Assembly (NCBI RefSeq): GCF_028283785.1
Contig: NZ_JAPWKB010000017.1
Location: 186,001 to 250,000 of the forward strand
Length of the DNA: 64,000 bases
Origin: Paraburkholderia sp.
GTDB taxonomy: Bacteria; Pseudomonadota; Gammaproteobacteria; Burkholderiales; Burkholderiaceae
Reading direction: 5' to 3'
Position 1 is the first letter of the stretch. Every line of letters starts with the position of its first letter. The translations under genes and the position numbers were made by a program. Below the pieces are notes generated by a model. The model did no database searches. It saw only the letters and a program-made list of their open reading frames with translations, and had not been told where the DNA came from. Positions 30,778 through 41,657 of the stretch are shown here, piece after piece.

Positions 30778-32220
30778 CTACGCGGCGACTCGCGCCGGTT
30801 TCGGCGCTTCGAGTTCGAGCACCAGCGCCTGAACCCAGTCGTCGGGAATGATCGGTTGGTGATACGTGCAGACGCCGGACATCACCGTCGAACCGTGCAG
30901 ACGGCCATCGGGAATCAGCACCATGTCACCTTCGTTCATCTGCAACTGCATGCCGAGGTTGCCCCAGAACAGCATCTCGCCTTCCTGGATGGTGACGAGC
31001 CGGTGATCGTTGTGAACGTGCGTCGTCGAGCACATTTCATGCGGCTCGACGAAGGTTTCCCGGTCGATGTCCGGGCATTCGACATCGATGCGCGCGCTGA
31101 TGCGCCGCGCGAAATCGCAGAAGCGCGGAATCGCCGACAGCCACTTCAACTGCTCGCCGAGATCCCAGCGGCCACGCTCGGCCAGATGCTCGCCTGCGGC
31201 CGCGCCCTTCACGCATTGCGCGAGCGCCGCATCGCCGAACCGTTCGCCGATCGCGCGCAGCGCATTGGCGAAGCGCCCAACCAGTTCATGCTTGCGCGAC
31301 TCGACATCGCCCGCGCGACGATGTGCAGGCTGCAAATGCGCGCAGGCGCGTTCGAGCGCCACGCCGAACGCCAGCCATTCCGCTTCGGCGGCGAACACGG
31401 CGCCCGCCAGCGCGAACGCGCGATCCGGACGGCGTGCCAACGCGTACAGCAGATTGGTTTTCGCCATGCTGGTCGGCAGATAGAACTGCCAGTACGCGTG
31501 CTGCTGACGCGTCACGCCGCAGCTTCCGGCGATGCGCTTCAACAGTTCGTCATCCGGAAGATCGCCTTCGATCGTCGGACGCGCATCGACCGGCAAGCCG
31601 TCGAAGAATCCGCTGGCAAGCGCTTGCGCCACCGCGCGGCGACGCGAAGGCGCGAGCGCCCAGCGCTGAACCATGATGAAGCGCAGTCCCTCTTCGAGGT
31701 AGTCGTTGCGCATCAGCCGCGCAAACGTTTGATCCCAGAACGCTGTTTCGTCGTCGAAGATGCGCAGCAGGCGTTCTGCGGCCGCATCGACGCCTTCGTC
31801 ACCTGCGGTGAGATTGCCGAGATACGAGAACGCATACGCTTCGAGGAACGGCGACAGTTGCGCGCCGAGCGTCTTCACGTCGTCGCGGTAGAACTCGGTG
31901 AAGCGCTGCCAGTCGGCGGGGTCGGCGCTGCGCGGCATCCGCGCGACGTCCAGTTCGTAAATCGACAGCAACGTGCGGTTCGACGCCAGCGACGGCAAAC
32001 GGCTCACGTTGTCGCTGCGCACCGGCTTCATGAACTTGAGGAAGTCGAAGTCTTCGGGACGCAACGGACGACGATGGTAATCGTCGTCGAGCACGAGTTC
32101 ATCGACCGTCGCGCTGCGAAACGCTTGCGCGGCGGCGAACTGCCTGATCAGCGCGACATACTCTTCGCTTCGTCCGGAAAAGTCACCGAAATCGAACAGC
32201 GCGGGATGGCGGTGCGTCAT
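30778..32220 (-). CDS. SznF-like protein: heme-oxygenase-like diiron (HDO) domain + C-terminal cupin
   Basis: Helical region FLEAYAFSYLGNLTAGDEG...FDDETAFWDQTFARLMRNDYLEEGLRFIMVQRWAL...FAAEAEWLAFGVALERACAHL, then cupin TTHVHNDHRLVTIQEGEMLFWGNLGMQLQMNEGDMVLIPDGRLHGSTV. Confidence 0.8.
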   Translation of the reverse strand: MTHRHPALFDFGDFSGRSEEYVALIRQFAAAQAFRSATVDELVLDDDYHRRPLRPEDFDFLKFMKPVRSDNVSRLPSLASNRTLLSIYELDVARMPRSADPADWQRFTEFYRDDVKTLGAQLSPFLEAYAFSYLGNLTAGDEGVDAAAERLLRIFDDETAFWDQTFARLMRNDYLEEGLRFIMVQRWALAPSRRRAVAQALASGFFDGLPVDARPTIEGDLPDDELLKRIAGSCGVTRQQHAYWQFYLPTSMAKTNLLYALARRPDRAFALAGAVFAAEAEWLAFGVALERACAHLQPAHRRAGDVESRKHELVGRFANALRAIGERFGDAALAQCVKGAAAGEHLAERGRWDLGEQLKWLSAIPRFCDFARRISARIDVECPDIDRETFVEPHEMCSTTHVHNDHRLVTIQEGEMLFWGNLGMQLQMNEGDMVLIPDGRLHGSTVMSGVCTYHQPIIPDDWVQALVLELEAPKPARVAA

Positions 32221-32310
32221 GAGTAATAGCTCCTTGGGGCCGACGATCCGGCCGAATCAGTAGAGACAGGACGAAGGAAACACGCTTGCGGCCGACGCGC
32301 GGCAGCCGGC

Positions 32311-33138
32311 TTACGCGCAACCGGCGGCGACGATCGCCGGCGATCGATTCGCTACGCCGGGCACGTCGCGCAACGCGGTCGCAATGTCGCGAGTCAACTG
32401 GCGACGCGCCGTTTCGACGAAGAAATGGCCGCCATCCAACGTATGTTCAGAGAATTGTGCGATTGTTTCGTGACACCAGGCCGACAGGTTTTCCGATTGT
32501 TCGGATACCGTATCGTCCCGCCCACCAAAAACCGCGACAGGGCAATCGAGGGGCTTCCGCACGTCATGCGCGCGACGCACATAAGTCGCGCACAAATGGA
32601 AATCCGCTCGCAAAACGGGCAATGCCAGATCGAGAAACTCTTCGTCTTCGAGCAACGCTTCAGGCGTGCCGCCGAGCCGGCGCAATTCGTCGACCATCTC
32701 GCCGACACTGCAATCGAGCCACTTCGTTTCGTAGTCTCGCCGCAGTGGCGCAACGCATGCGGAGACGCCGAGCCACGCAGGCGTGCGGCCGGTTCGCTCG
32801 CGTAGCGCATGCGCCAGTTCGAGCCCGACCAGCGCACCCATGCTGTGCCCGAAGATCGCTACATCCTGTGCGGGCAACGGACCGATTGCATCGATCAGCG
32901 CATCGATCAACGCAGGCCAGTCGCTCAGCGGCGACATTGCGCGAAGGCGGCCGTGCCCCGGCAAATCGAGCGGCACACATTCGATCCACGATGGCAGCAG
33001 GTCGCGCCAGCCGCGGTAGGTCATCGAATGTCCGCCCGCATAGGGCAAGCAGAACAACGTCACCGGCGACGCCTCGCGCAACGCCCGGGAATCCGCCGAC
33101 ACGTCAGGCCTGCGAGCCGCCGGCATCCGTTGCGGCAT
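32311..33138 (-). CDS. Type II thioesterase
   Basis: [48 protein letters not shown]. Confidence 0.93.
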   Translation of the reverse strand: MPQRMPAARRPDVSADSRALREASPVTLFCLPYAGGHSMTYRGWRDLLPSWIECVPLDLPGHGRLRAMSPLSDWPALIDALIDAIGPLPAQDVAIFGHSMGALVGLELAHALRERTGRTPAWLGVSACVAPLRRDYETKWLDCSVGEMVDELRRLGGTPEALLEDEEFLDLALPVLRADFHLCATYVRRAHDVRKPLDCPVAVFGGRDDTVSEQSENLSAWCHETIAQFSEHTLDGGHFFVETARRQLTRDIATALRDVPGVANRSPAIVAAGCA

Positions 33139-33355
33139 TGCCGCTCCGGTCCGCCATTGCTTCGCGCAAGCTCAACGGACGCATGTCCGTCCATACGGCT
33201 TCGATATGCTGAAGGCATTCGTCCTTCGTGCCTTCCTTGCCGACGGCACGCCAGCCCGCCGGAACGGCCTTGAAATCCGGCCAGATCGAGTACTGCTCTT
33301 CGTGATTGACAACGACCTTGAAACGGGTGTTCTCATCGCCCCAGCTCATCAGCAC
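33104..33355 (-). CDS. mbtH: MbtH-family NRPS accessory protein
   Basis: [61 protein letters not shown]. Confidence 0.96.
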   Translation of the reverse strand: MLMSWGDENTRFKVVVNHEEQYSIWPDFKAVPAGWRAVGKEGTKDECLQHIEAVWTDMRPLSLREAMADRSGNAATDAGGSQA

Positions 33356-33450
33356 TCCTACGCCACGTGAATGAATTCAGAGATTTGGGATCGCACAGTG
33401 CGCTGCAACCGACGCGCCCTCTGCGGACTGACTCCAAATGCCATTTATTT

Positions 33451-33469
33451 TCAAATGAGAAGCATTCCT
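33451..33469. promoter_or_regulatory. Candidate Fur box upstream of mbtH
   Basis: tcAAATGAGAAGCATTcct; core AATGAGAA(g)CATT, about 12/19 overall; about 95 nt upstream of the mbtH start. Confidence 0.5.
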
Positions 33470-33653
33470 ATCGCCAGACAAATTAAATGTTGGGTGGCCG
33501 CTTGTCAAGAAATTTAGAAAGGCATACGACGTGCTGAGTACGATGCGAACTTCAATGATGCGCACGCTGAGTTTTGCTAGAAAAATGACGGTGTTAGTGC
33601 CGCGCAAGCGTGTGCACTGCGGACATGCAGTCACGACGAACGCCTGGCAAATT

Positions 33654-33679
33654 ACGTTAAATATTAGTCAATTTAACGT
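33654..33679. repeat. 9-bp perfect inverted repeat, possible operator
   Basis: acgttaaat-attagtca-atttaacgt in an AT-rich intergenic region. Confidence 0.6.
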
Positions 33680-34029
33680 TAAATTTTGTCAATCGACAAC
33701 GCTCCGCAAATCAATTCAGGTCGCGCCAAAGCCGCGAAAAACGGGGTCGTTTCGCGTGCTTTTCAAGCATTATGCGAAGTGCTTTTAGCGAGGTTTTTAT
33801 CGCCGATTTTTAGATGGGTTATGCGGCAATAACCTGAACGCGAGAAGGGGAATAGATATAAGTCGTCCTGGTATTCAGCCAATCATTAGGCAAACGCAGG
33901 ATTAATGAAAGGCATTAGAAAGTAAAATGACCGAGACGGTCAGCGGCGCGAGATCCGTGTCAGAGGCGCAGCAGTCCCCTCTTGCGAAAGGGCCTGCCAC
34001 TGCCCGAAGTCACGAACCCGGCTCTTGCG

Positions 34030-34941
34030 CTATTCGACGTTATCGTCGACGTCAGTCATGCGGACCATATGCGGCTTGACGGCGTCGTCTTCTGCATCGT
34101 GCTCCGTCGGCGGGTGAATCAATGCCTCTAAACGCGCCTTCGTCGCCAGAAACTCGGGCGACGTCACCTGCGAATAATCGCGCGGTCGTGGCACCGGCAC
34201 TTCGATCAACTCCTGCACTTCGCCGGGATTCGCTTTAAGCACCAGAATCCGGTCGGCAAGAAAGATCGCCTCGTCGAGGTCGTGCGTGATGAACAGCACG
34301 GTGACGTCGATGTTTCGCCAGATATCCAGCAGATGGGTTTGCATTTTCGCGCGCGTCTGCGCGTCGAGCGCGCCGAACGGTTCGTCCATCAGCAGAATGC
34401 GCGGCCGGTTGGCGAGCGCGCGCGCAATCGCCACACGCTGCTTCATGCCCCCGGATAACTGATGCGGATACGCGTCCGCGAACTTCGTCAAACCAACCAG
34501 ATCCAGCCATTGCAGCGCCTCGCGTTCCGCATGCATGGTGCTGTGGCCGTTCATCTTGAGCCCGAACATGACGTTCTTCTTGACCGTCAGCCACGGAAAC
34601 AGCGTGTAGCCCTGAAACACCATTCCCCGGTCGGCGCCGGGACCTTCGACGGGCTCGCCGTCGAGCAGAACCGCGCCGCTGGTCTGCTGTTCGAGGCCCG
34701 CAAGAATACGGATCAGCGTGGACTTGCCGCATCCCGACGGTCCAAGCACGCAGACGAACTCGCGGCGGTGCGTCTTGAAGTTGATGTCGTTCAGTGCGAT
34801 GTGGTGACCCGTCGGTGTGTCGAAGCGCTTGCCGAGATCGCGCACTTCGAGAATCACCTCACGCGACTTCAGACGGTCGAAGCGCTCGCGTACGGGTTCG
34901 GACTGGATCAGATATGACGGGACCGGCTGTGGATTTAACAT
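34030..34941 (-). CDS. ABC transporter ATP-binding protein (SsuB/TauB/nitrate-type; urea/guanidine uptake)
   Basis: Walker [18 protein letters not shown], signature [15 protein letters not shown], Walker [13 protein letters not shown]. Confidence 0.95.
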   Translation of the reverse strand: MLNPQPVPSYLIQSEPVRERFDRLKSREVILEVRDLGKRFDTPTGHHIALNDINFKTHRREFVCVLGPSGCGKSTLIRILAGLEQQTSGAVLLDGEPVEGPGADRGMVFQGYTLFPWLTVKKNVMFGLKMNGHSTMHAEREALQWLDLVGLTKFADAYPHQLSGGMKQRVAIARALANRPRILLMDEPFGALDAQTRAKMQTHLLDIWRNIDVTVLFITHDLDEAIFLADRILVLKANPGEVQELIEVPVPRPRDYSQVTSPEFLATKARLEALIHPPTEHDAEDDAVKPHMVRMTDVDDNVE

Positions 34942-34990
34942 GGTGGAATCCTTTTAACTCTGTGCTTTGGGCTCACTCACGACACTGACG

Positions 34991-35962
34991 TTATGCCTTT
35001 AGCGTGCGGTCCCACGGAAACAGCTTGCGACCGAGCCATGCCAGCACGATATCGGTACCCAGTCCGATGATGCCGATCATCATGATCGCCGCGTAGACGT
35101 TGTCGAAATGCTCGTAGCGCGCCTGTTGCGTGATGTACCAGGTAATGCCCGAACTGGTGCCCACCAGTTCCGCGACGATCAGATACGTCCACGCCCATCC
35201 AAGCAGAATCCGCTGGTCGCGGTACAGGTCCGGCAGCACACCTGGAATCACCACATGCGTCAGCAACTTGAACTTCTTCGTGCCGAGCGTCATCGCTGCT
35301 TCGAACAGACCGTACTCGAGCTTGCGCGTGGTATTCGCCACGATAAGCACCTGTTGAAACAACGTGCCGATCACGATGATCGCGATTTTCGGCCCGTCGT
35401 AAATGCCGAGAATCGCCACCATCAGCGCGCCGAATGCAGGCGCCGGCAAATAGCGGAAGAACTCGAAAAACGGCTCCTGCAACCGGGCGATCGCGCTATA
35501 GGTGCCACACACGATGCCAACCGGCACGCCAATCGCCGACGAGATGACAAAGCCCCAGAAAATCACCTGAATGCTGTGCCACAAGCTTTGATGCAGCCAG
35601 ACGCCATCGCGCGAAGCAGGCGGTGTCGTGAACGCGGTGTAAAACGCGCGCAACACCTCGTGCGGCGCAGGCAGATAGACGGGATTGACAGCCTCGCCGG
35701 TCGGTAGAGCCGTGTGGGCGTCACGCGCATGACTGAGTTCGTCGGCGAATACGTCCTTGTCGATTCGCATGCCCGGCTGGAAATAGTCGACGCTGCCGGG
35801 TTGCTCGATCAACACCTGCGGATGCCAGATAAACGGCACATAGCTCACGAGACACCAGACCAGCACCGGCAACAGGAACGAACCCGCGCCGAGCAGCCAC
35901 CGGCTTCGTCCCGAGAGTTCGCGGCGCACCGCGAACCATTGCGTTCTACTCGTCGCGGTCAT
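34991..35962 (-). CDS. ABC transporter permease
   Basis: Multiple TM segments; EAAMTLGTKKFKLLTHVVIPGVLPDLY EAA loop; start MTATSRTQ at 35962. Confidence 0.93.
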   Translation of the reverse strand: MTATSRTQWFAVRRELSGRSRWLLGAGSFLLPVLVWCLVSYVPFIWHPQVLIEQPGSVDYFQPGMRIDKDVFADELSHARDAHTALPTGEAVNPVYLPAPHEVLRAFYTAFTTPPASRDGVWLHQSLWHSIQVIFWGFVISSAIGVPVGIVCGTYSAIARLQEPFFEFFRYLPAPAFGALMVAILGIYDGPKIAIIVIGTLFQQVLIVANTTRKLEYGLFEAAMTLGTKKFKLLTHVVIPGVLPDLYRDQRILLGWAWTYLIVAELVGTSSGITWYITQQARYEHFDNVYAAIMMIGIIGLGTDIVLAWLGRKLFPWDRTLKA

Positions 35963-37397
35963 TCGATTCTCCCAGGCTAAGGTCGCGTGCGGGCTGCTGT
36001 TTCGGCGATGTTTCATCGAGCCACGCGCGCGCCAGATCGAGCAGCATGATGTCTTCATGGGCTCGCGCAACGAAGCTCACGCCGAACGGCAAACCTTCGT
36101 GCTTGCCGAGCGCACAGACACCCGCCGGCACCGCCAGCGCGGACAGGTCGAGCAGATTGACGAAGTTCGTGTAGTAGCCAAAGCGCGAGTTGACACGAAT
36201 CGGATCGGCTTCGAGTTCATCGACCGTTGCGGTGGTCGCGGATGTCGGCGTGACGATGACGTCGATCCGGTCCCACACTTCGGCGGCTTGCATCCGCAGA
36301 TGCGCGAGGCGATCGAACGCGGCAAACGCATCGGCCGCACTCCAACGCGCCGCACCGCCAAGAATCTCGCGGATCACCGGATGCAATGCGTCAGGTTGCG
36401 CGTCGCTGAACTCGCGGATCGCGGCAAGCCGTTCGGCAACCCACGGCCCTTCGTACAGCAGTCGCGCGGTGGCGAGAAACGGCTCGAAGTCTATTTCGAC
36501 CAACGCTGCGCCGCCGTCGCGCAGGCGTGATAACGCGGCGCCGAACGCATGCGCGTACGACGTGTCGCCGAAGAACTCCAATTGGCTTGCGCGAGGTACG
36601 CCGAATCTCATTCCACGCAACGACGGTCCGGAATCGCGGGCAATCGTCGCTGGCGGCTGGAATTCACGTGCATACGGATCGTGATCCGACACACCACGCG
36701 CCGCGTCGAACACCGTCTGCGCATCGCTGGTCGAGCGTGCGAAGATGGAAACGCAGTCGAGCGATGCGCATGCGGGAACCACGCCTAGCGTGCTCAAAAC
36801 GCCCTTGGTGGGCTTCAATCCGATCAGACCATGGAACGCAGCAGGCACGCGCCCCGAGCCCGCTGTATCCGTTCCTAGCGAAAACGCGGCCAGGCCCATC
36901 GCAACCGAGACGGCCGAACCGGAACTCGACCCACCCGACGCGTAGCGCGGATCGAGCGCATTACGGCACGCGCCGTGCGGCGATCGTTGGCCCGACAGCC
37001 CGGTCGCAAACTGGTCCAGGTTCGCTTTGCCGATCGGGATCGCGCCGGCCGAGATCAATCGCGCCACCACCGGTGCGCTCTCCGTGGGCGTGTAGGCATA
37101 AGCCGGGCAACCTGCCGTGGTCGGAATCCCCGCGAGATCGATATTGTCCTTGATCGCGAACGGCACGCCGTACAAAGGCAACGAGTCGATATCACGGCTT
37201 TCGAGTGCGTCGGCGTAGCGCATCATCTCGCTACGGCTCAGCGGCCGGATCCACACGCGATGCGGATCGTCGCCCGAAGTACGCGCGGCGATCGCATCGA
37301 CCAGTTGCGCCGGCGTGAGGCTTCCGTCGCGGTATCGCGCGCGAAGCATCGGGATGGACATGGACCCGAACAGGGTGTCGTGTGTTTTCATTTGCAT
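35946..37397 (-). CDS. atzF: Allophanate hydrolase (amidase signature)
   Basis: AIKDNIDLAGIPTTAGCPAYAYTP, YASGGSSSGSAVSVAMGLAAFSLGTDTAGSGRVPAAFHGLIGLKPTKG; next to urea carboxylase. Confidence 0.92.
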   Translation of the reverse strand: MQMKTHDTLFGSMSIPMLRARYRDGSLTPAQLVDAIAARTSGDDPHRVWIRPLSRSEMMRYADALESRDIDSLPLYGVPFAIKDNIDLAGIPTTAGCPAYAYTPTESAPVVARLISAGAIPIGKANLDQFATGLSGQRSPHGACRNALDPRYASGGSSSGSAVSVAMGLAAFSLGTDTAGSGRVPAAFHGLIGLKPTKGVLSTLGVVPACASLDCVSIFARSTSDAQTVFDAARGVSDHDPYAREFQPPATIARDSGPSLRGMRFGVPRASQLEFFGDTSYAHAFGAALSRLRDGGAALVEIDFEPFLATARLLYEGPWVAERLAAIREFSDAQPDALHPVIREILGGAARWSAADAFAAFDRLAHLRMQAAEVWDRIDVIVTPTSATTATVDELEADPIRVNSRFGYYTNFVNLLDLSALAVPAGVCALGKHEGLPFGVSFVARAHEDIMLLDLARAWLDETSPKQQPARDLSLGESNDRDE

Positions 37398-40300
37398 GAC
37401 GCCTCCTCTGCGACACGAGCTGCAACGCCGGTGCGCATCACCATCAATCGTTGCCCCGCGACAATTGCCGCGCCCTCTCCGCACTCGATCGTTTCGATCA
37501 TGCCGTCGCCCGTCACGGTCACCGAGACCTCCATCTTCATCGATTCGAGGATCGCCACCACCTGCCCGTCCGTCACCTTGTCGCCCTTGGCGACAAGCAT
37601 CTTCCAGACACTGCCGGATACATCGGCGACGATGCCTTGCTGATCGGCATCGAGCGTCTCGACCTCCGCGCTGCCGGACGATGCCGCGCTGTCCGTTTCG
37701 CCGACATAAGCTGCATGCCCGGCCGCTTCCCAACGCTCGCGCTCCGCGTCGAATGCAGCCTGCTGCGTCTGTTTGAACGCGGTGATCGACGCGGCTTCGT
37801 CCTTCAGGAAACGGTTGTATGCGCCGAGGTCGAACACCGACTCCTCGATCTTCAAGCTCGCGCGACCGGCGATGAAATCCGTCCGCAGTTCGGCCAGTTC
37901 GGCCTCGCTGACTTCGTAAAAACGGATCTCATCGAAGAAGCGCAGCAGCCAGGGCTTGCCTGCCTCGAACTCACGCGTCGTGCGATAGCGGTTCCACATC
38001 TGTACCGTGCGACCGACGAACTGGTATCCGCCAGGTCCTTCCATGCCGTACACACACAGATACGCGCCGCCAATCCCGACTGCATTTTCCGGCGTCCACG
38101 TGCGCGCCGGGTTGTACTTGGTGGTGACGAGCCGGTGACGCGGATCGAGCGGCGTGGCAACCGGCGCGCCGAGATACACATCGCCGAGCCCCATCACGAG
38201 GTAGCGTGCGTCGAACACGATGCGCTTCACGTCGTCGATGCTGTTCAGGCCGTTGATGCGCCGGATGAACTCGATATTGCTCGGACACCAGGGCGCGTCG
38301 GGACGCACCGATTGCATATACCGCTCGATCGCGATCCGCGTCGACGGATCGTCCCAGGACAATGGCAGATGCACGATCCGGTTGCGTACCTGCATTGCGT
38401 CCACTGCCGGAAATTCGCGCTCCGCCTGCTGAAGATGCGCAAGCAGCGTGTCGTGCGACAGCACATGGCGATCGAAATGCACCTGCAGCGAGCGGATGCC
38501 CGGCGTCAGGTCGATGATGCCCGGCAGCCGGTGATCGTCCAGCCAGTTCATCAGTGCATGAACGCGGAACCGCAGATTCAGGTCGAGCATCAGTGGGCCG
38601 TACTCGATCAGTACGTTCTGATCGCCGGACCGGCGATAGACCACCCCCGTGCCCTCACCCGCAGCAGGATCGCTATAGAGAATGCAGCCGTGACCCGGCA
38701 CGCCAGGCTGCGTCGCCGGTTCAGGCGCGGTGATGGCGTCGTCGACAGCGACCCGTGCGAAGCGCACCGTATCGCCCGGACGCAGTTGACCGAGCTTCCA
38801 TAGCTCGTCGGTTACGACCGTCACCGGACACACGAAGCCGCCCAGACTCGGACCATCGGGTCCAAGAATCACCGGCATGTCGCCGGTGAAATCGACCGCG
38901 CCGACTGCGTAAGCATTGTCGTGGATGTTCGACGGATGCAGTCCCGCCTCACCGCCGTCCGTACGGGCCCATTGCGGCTTCGGCCCGATCAGGCGCACGC
39001 CGGTCCGGCTCGAGTTGTAATGCACCGTCCAATGGGTGCCGTAGAGCATCGCAATGTCGTCGGGCGTAAAGAAGTCAGGCGCACCATGCGGACCGTCGAG
39101 CACGCCGAGCGTCCACTCATGCGTCAAAACCGGTATCCGTGCTTCGTCCAGTCGTGCACCGGTTTCGCCGCAACCCGCACCTTCGGCGAGATGCAAGACA
39201 TCGCCTTTTCGCAAAGCGCGGCCCGCGTGGCCGCCAAACTGACCGAGCGTGAAGGTCGCCTTGCTGCCGAGATAGTCCGGCACCTGCAAGCCACCCTTGA
39301 CCGCCAGACACGAACGCACCCCGGCGGCCGTCACACCACCCAGCTTGAGTACCGAACCTGCCGGTGCGCGCGTGACCTGCCAGGACGCGACAGGCTCGCC
39401 GTCGAGCGTAGCCGCATGCGTTGCGCCACCCAGCACGAATAGCGTCTGCGTGTTGAATCGCAGCGTCGAGCCGACCATCACGCACTCGAGACCCGCCGCA
39501 TCGGGCGGATTGCCGAGCAGTTCATTGGCAAGACGGAACGAGAGATCGTCCATCGGGCCCGATGGCGGCACACCGATGTCCCAGAAGCCCGTGCGCCCTG
39601 GCGCCTGCTGCACGGTCGTCTGCACGCCACCGTCGAGCACGTCGATGGTGTGCGGCGCGAACATCAAACGCGATAGAAACGCGGTGGTCTGTTCGCCACG
39701 CGCGAACGTCGTGGACCCGGCAATGGCACGCAGATAGTCGAGGTTCGTTTCGATTCCGTACAGTTGCGTCTGATCGAGCGCCTCACGTAATGCGTCTAAC
39801 GCGCGCTCGCGTGTCTCACCGCGCACGATGAGTTTGGCAATCAGCGGATCGTAAAACGCGCTGACTTCCGTGCCCGCATCGACCCACGTATCGACCCGCA
39901 CACCGGACGGAAACGCGACATGCGTGAGCACACCTGCGCTCGGCTGAAACTGCTTGTGCGGATCCTCGGCATACAGCCGCACCTGAATGCTTGCGCCTTG
40001 CGCAACCGGCACGAGCGTATCGAGTGGCGCGAGTTTGCCTTCGGCCTGACGGATCATCCATTCGACGAGATCGAGCCCCGTGACCTCCTCCGTCACGCAA
40101 TGCTCGACCTGAAGCCGCGTGTTCACTTCGAGGAAGTAAAAGCGACGCGTATCGGCGTCGAAAACGAATTCGACCGTTCCCGCCGACTCATACTGAACAG
40201 CTTGCGCAAGGCGCACTGCGCTGGCGTGCAACGCGCGACGCTCGTCGCCCGTCAATCCAGGTGCAGGGGTTTCCTCGATGACCTTCTGGTTGCGTCGCTG

Positions 40301-40993
40301 CACCGAGCAATCGCGCTCACCCAGCGCAATGGCAGTGCCGCGTCCATCACCGAAAATCTGCACTTCGATGTGACGCGCGTTTTCGACGAACTTCTCGACG
40401 TAGACGCCCGCGTTGGCAAAGTTGGCCTGGCCAAGCCGCGCCACCGACTCGAATACGCTCGCCAGGTGCGCCGCGTCACGGCACAGCGACATGCCGATAC
40501 CACCGCCACCTGCCGTGCTCTTCAGCATGACGGGATAGCCGATCGATTCCGCCGCCGACAACGCTGCGGCCACGTCGTCGAGCAGGCCCGTTCCCGGCAA
40601 CAACGCGACATCGTTGGCTTTCGCGATCTCGCGTGCCGTGTGCTTCAGGCCGAATTCACGCATCTGCGCGGGCGTGGGTCCAATAAAGCGGATTCCCGCG
40701 TCGGCGCAGGCTTGCGCAAAGGCCGCGTTCTCGGACAGAAAGCCGTAGCCTGGATGAATCGCGTCGGCACCGCAGGCACGCGCGGCGTCGAGGATCGCGT
40801 CGCTGTTCAGATAGCTTTGCGCCGCGACCGCCGGGCCGATACAGAACGCTTCGTCGGCGAGCATCACGTGCATCGCATGACGGTCGGCTTCCGAATACAC
40901 CGCGACCGAAGCGATGCCGAGCCGTTCGAGCGTGCGGATCACCCGGCACGCGATCTCTCCGCGATTGGCGATCAGGATTTTCTTGAACGTCAT
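37388..40993 (-). CDS. uca: Biotin-dependent urea/guanidine carboxylase
   Basis: BC domain ([19 protein letters not shown]...[14 protein letters not shown]), KipI/KipA-like carboxyltransferase region, C-terminal biotin site [15 protein letters not shown] overlap with upstream gene. Confidence 0.95.
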   Translation of the reverse strand: MTFKKILIANRGEIACRVIRTLERLGIASVAVYSEADRHAMHVMLADEAFCIGPAVAAQSYLNSDAILDAARACGADAIHPGYGFLSENAAFAQACADAGIRFIGPTPAQMREFGLKHTAREIAKANDVALLPGTGLLDDVAAALSAAESIGYPVMLKSTAGGGGIGMSLCRDAAHLASVFESVARLGQANFANAGVYVEKFVENARHIEVQIFGDGRGTAIALGERDCSVQRRNQKVIEETPAPGLTGDERRALHASAVRLAQAVQYESAGTVEFVFDADTRRFYFLEVNTRLQVEHCVTEEVTGLDLVEWMIRQAEGKLAPLDTLVPVAQGASIQVRLYAEDPHKQFQPSAGVLTHVAFPSGVRVDTWVDAGTEVSAFYDPLIAKLIVRGETRERALDALREALDQTQLYGIETNLDYLRAIAGSTTFARGEQTTAFLSRLMFAPHTIDVLDGGVQTTVQQAPGRTGFWDIGVPPSGPMDDLSFRLANELLGNPPDAAGLECVMVGSTLRFNTQTLFVLGGATHAATLDGEPVASWQVTRAPAGSVLKLGGVTAAGVRSCLAVKGGLQVPDYLGSKATFTLGQFGGHAGRALRKGDVLHLAEGAGCGETGARLDEARIPVLTHEWTLGVLDGPHGAPDFFTPDDIAMLYGTHWTVHYNSSRTGVRLIGPKPQWARTDGGEAGLHPSNIHDNAYAVGAVDFTGDMPVILGPDGPSLGGFVCPVTVVTDELWKLGQLRPGDTVRFARVAVDDAITAPEPATQPGVPGHGCILYSDPAAGEGTGVVYRRSGDQNVLIEYGPLMLDLNLRFRVHALMNWLDDHRLPGIIDLTPGIRSLQVHFDRHVLSHDTLLAHLQQAEREFPAVDAMQVRNRIVHLPLSWDDPSTRIAIERYMQSVRPDAPWCPSNIEFIRRINGLNSIDDVKRIVFDARYLVMGLGDVYLGAPVATPLDPRHRLVTTKYNPARTWTPENAVGIGGAYLCVYGMEGPGGYQFVGRTVQMWNRYRTTREFEAGKPWLLRFFDEIRFYEVSEAELAELRTDFIAGRASLKIEESVFDLGAYNRFLKDEAASITAFKQTQQAAFDAERERWEAAGHAAYVGETDSAASSGSAEVETLDADQQGIVADVSGSVWKMLVAKGDKVTDGQVVAILESMKMEVSVTVTGDGMIETIECGEGAAIVAGQRLMVMRTGVAARVAEEASCK

Positions 40994-41646
40994 TGCGGAT
41001 CCCATACTGTCAATCTCACAGGCGTCGGGTTATAGCCGTTGCACGGATTGTTCAGTTGCGGGCAGTTCGAAATCAGCACGGTGACGTCCATATCGGCACG
41101 CATTTCGACGTATTTGCCCGGCGCGGAAATGCCGTCCTCGAACGTCAGCTTGCCGAGCGGCGTCACCGGCACGTTCATGAAAAAGTTGATATTGCTGACG
41201 ATGTCCCGCTTGCCGAGCTGCGTGCCGACGCCACAGGTGCAATGCGTGATCGCATGCAGGAAGCTGTCGCGACAGCTGTGCATATGGCGTTTGTCGAGCG
41301 CATAGCGGACCGTGTTGCTCTCCGCCGCGCATGCGCCGCCGAGCGTGTCGTGGCGACCGCACGTATCGGCCACGATGGTTAGCATCGGCTGACCGAAGTT
41401 CGACATCAGCACACTACCGGCCGACAGATACAGTTTCCGTTGCGCACGGATGGTGTCCTGCGCGCTGTAGCGTTCAAGCGGATCGGCCGTGTTATAGAAC
41501 AGCGTGTCGACGGCCTGATTTCCTTCGAGATCGAGAATACGAAACAGCTGGCCACGTTTGACTTCATGCAGCCACGGTTCGCCCGACGGCAGCGTGAGGT
41601 CGTACACCGCGTGACGGATGTCGAGATTGCTTTCGATAATGGACAT
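40990..41646 (-). CDS. Urea amidolyase-associated protein UAAP2 (DUF1989; carboxyguanidine deiminase-type subunit)
   Basis: [36 protein letters not shown]...[37 protein letters not shown]. Confidence 0.92.
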   Translation of the reverse strand: MSIIESNLDIRHAVYDLTLPSGEPWLHEVKRGQLFRILDLEGNQAVDTLFYNTADPLERYSAQDTIRAQRKLYLSAGSVLMSNFGQPMLTIVADTCGRHDTLGGACAAESNTVRYALDKRHMHSCRDSFLHAITHCTCGVGTQLGKRDIVSNINFFMNVPVTPLGKLTFEDGISAPGKYVEMRADMDVTVLISNCPQLNNPCNGYNPTPVRLTVWDPQ

Positions 41647-41657
41647 CGCGGTTCCCC

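Noticed and set aside
1-33470. Ornibactin/malleobactin assignment
   Set aside because: No PvdA-like ornithine monooxygenase, formyltransferase, ECF sigma factor or matching A-domain order was seen.
33360-33930. AT-rich segment as an inserted mobile element or small gene (ORFs 33377-33634 -, 33531-33788 +)
   Set aside because: No transposase motifs, no terminal repeats found and the ORFs show no recognisable domain; a promoter region fits better.
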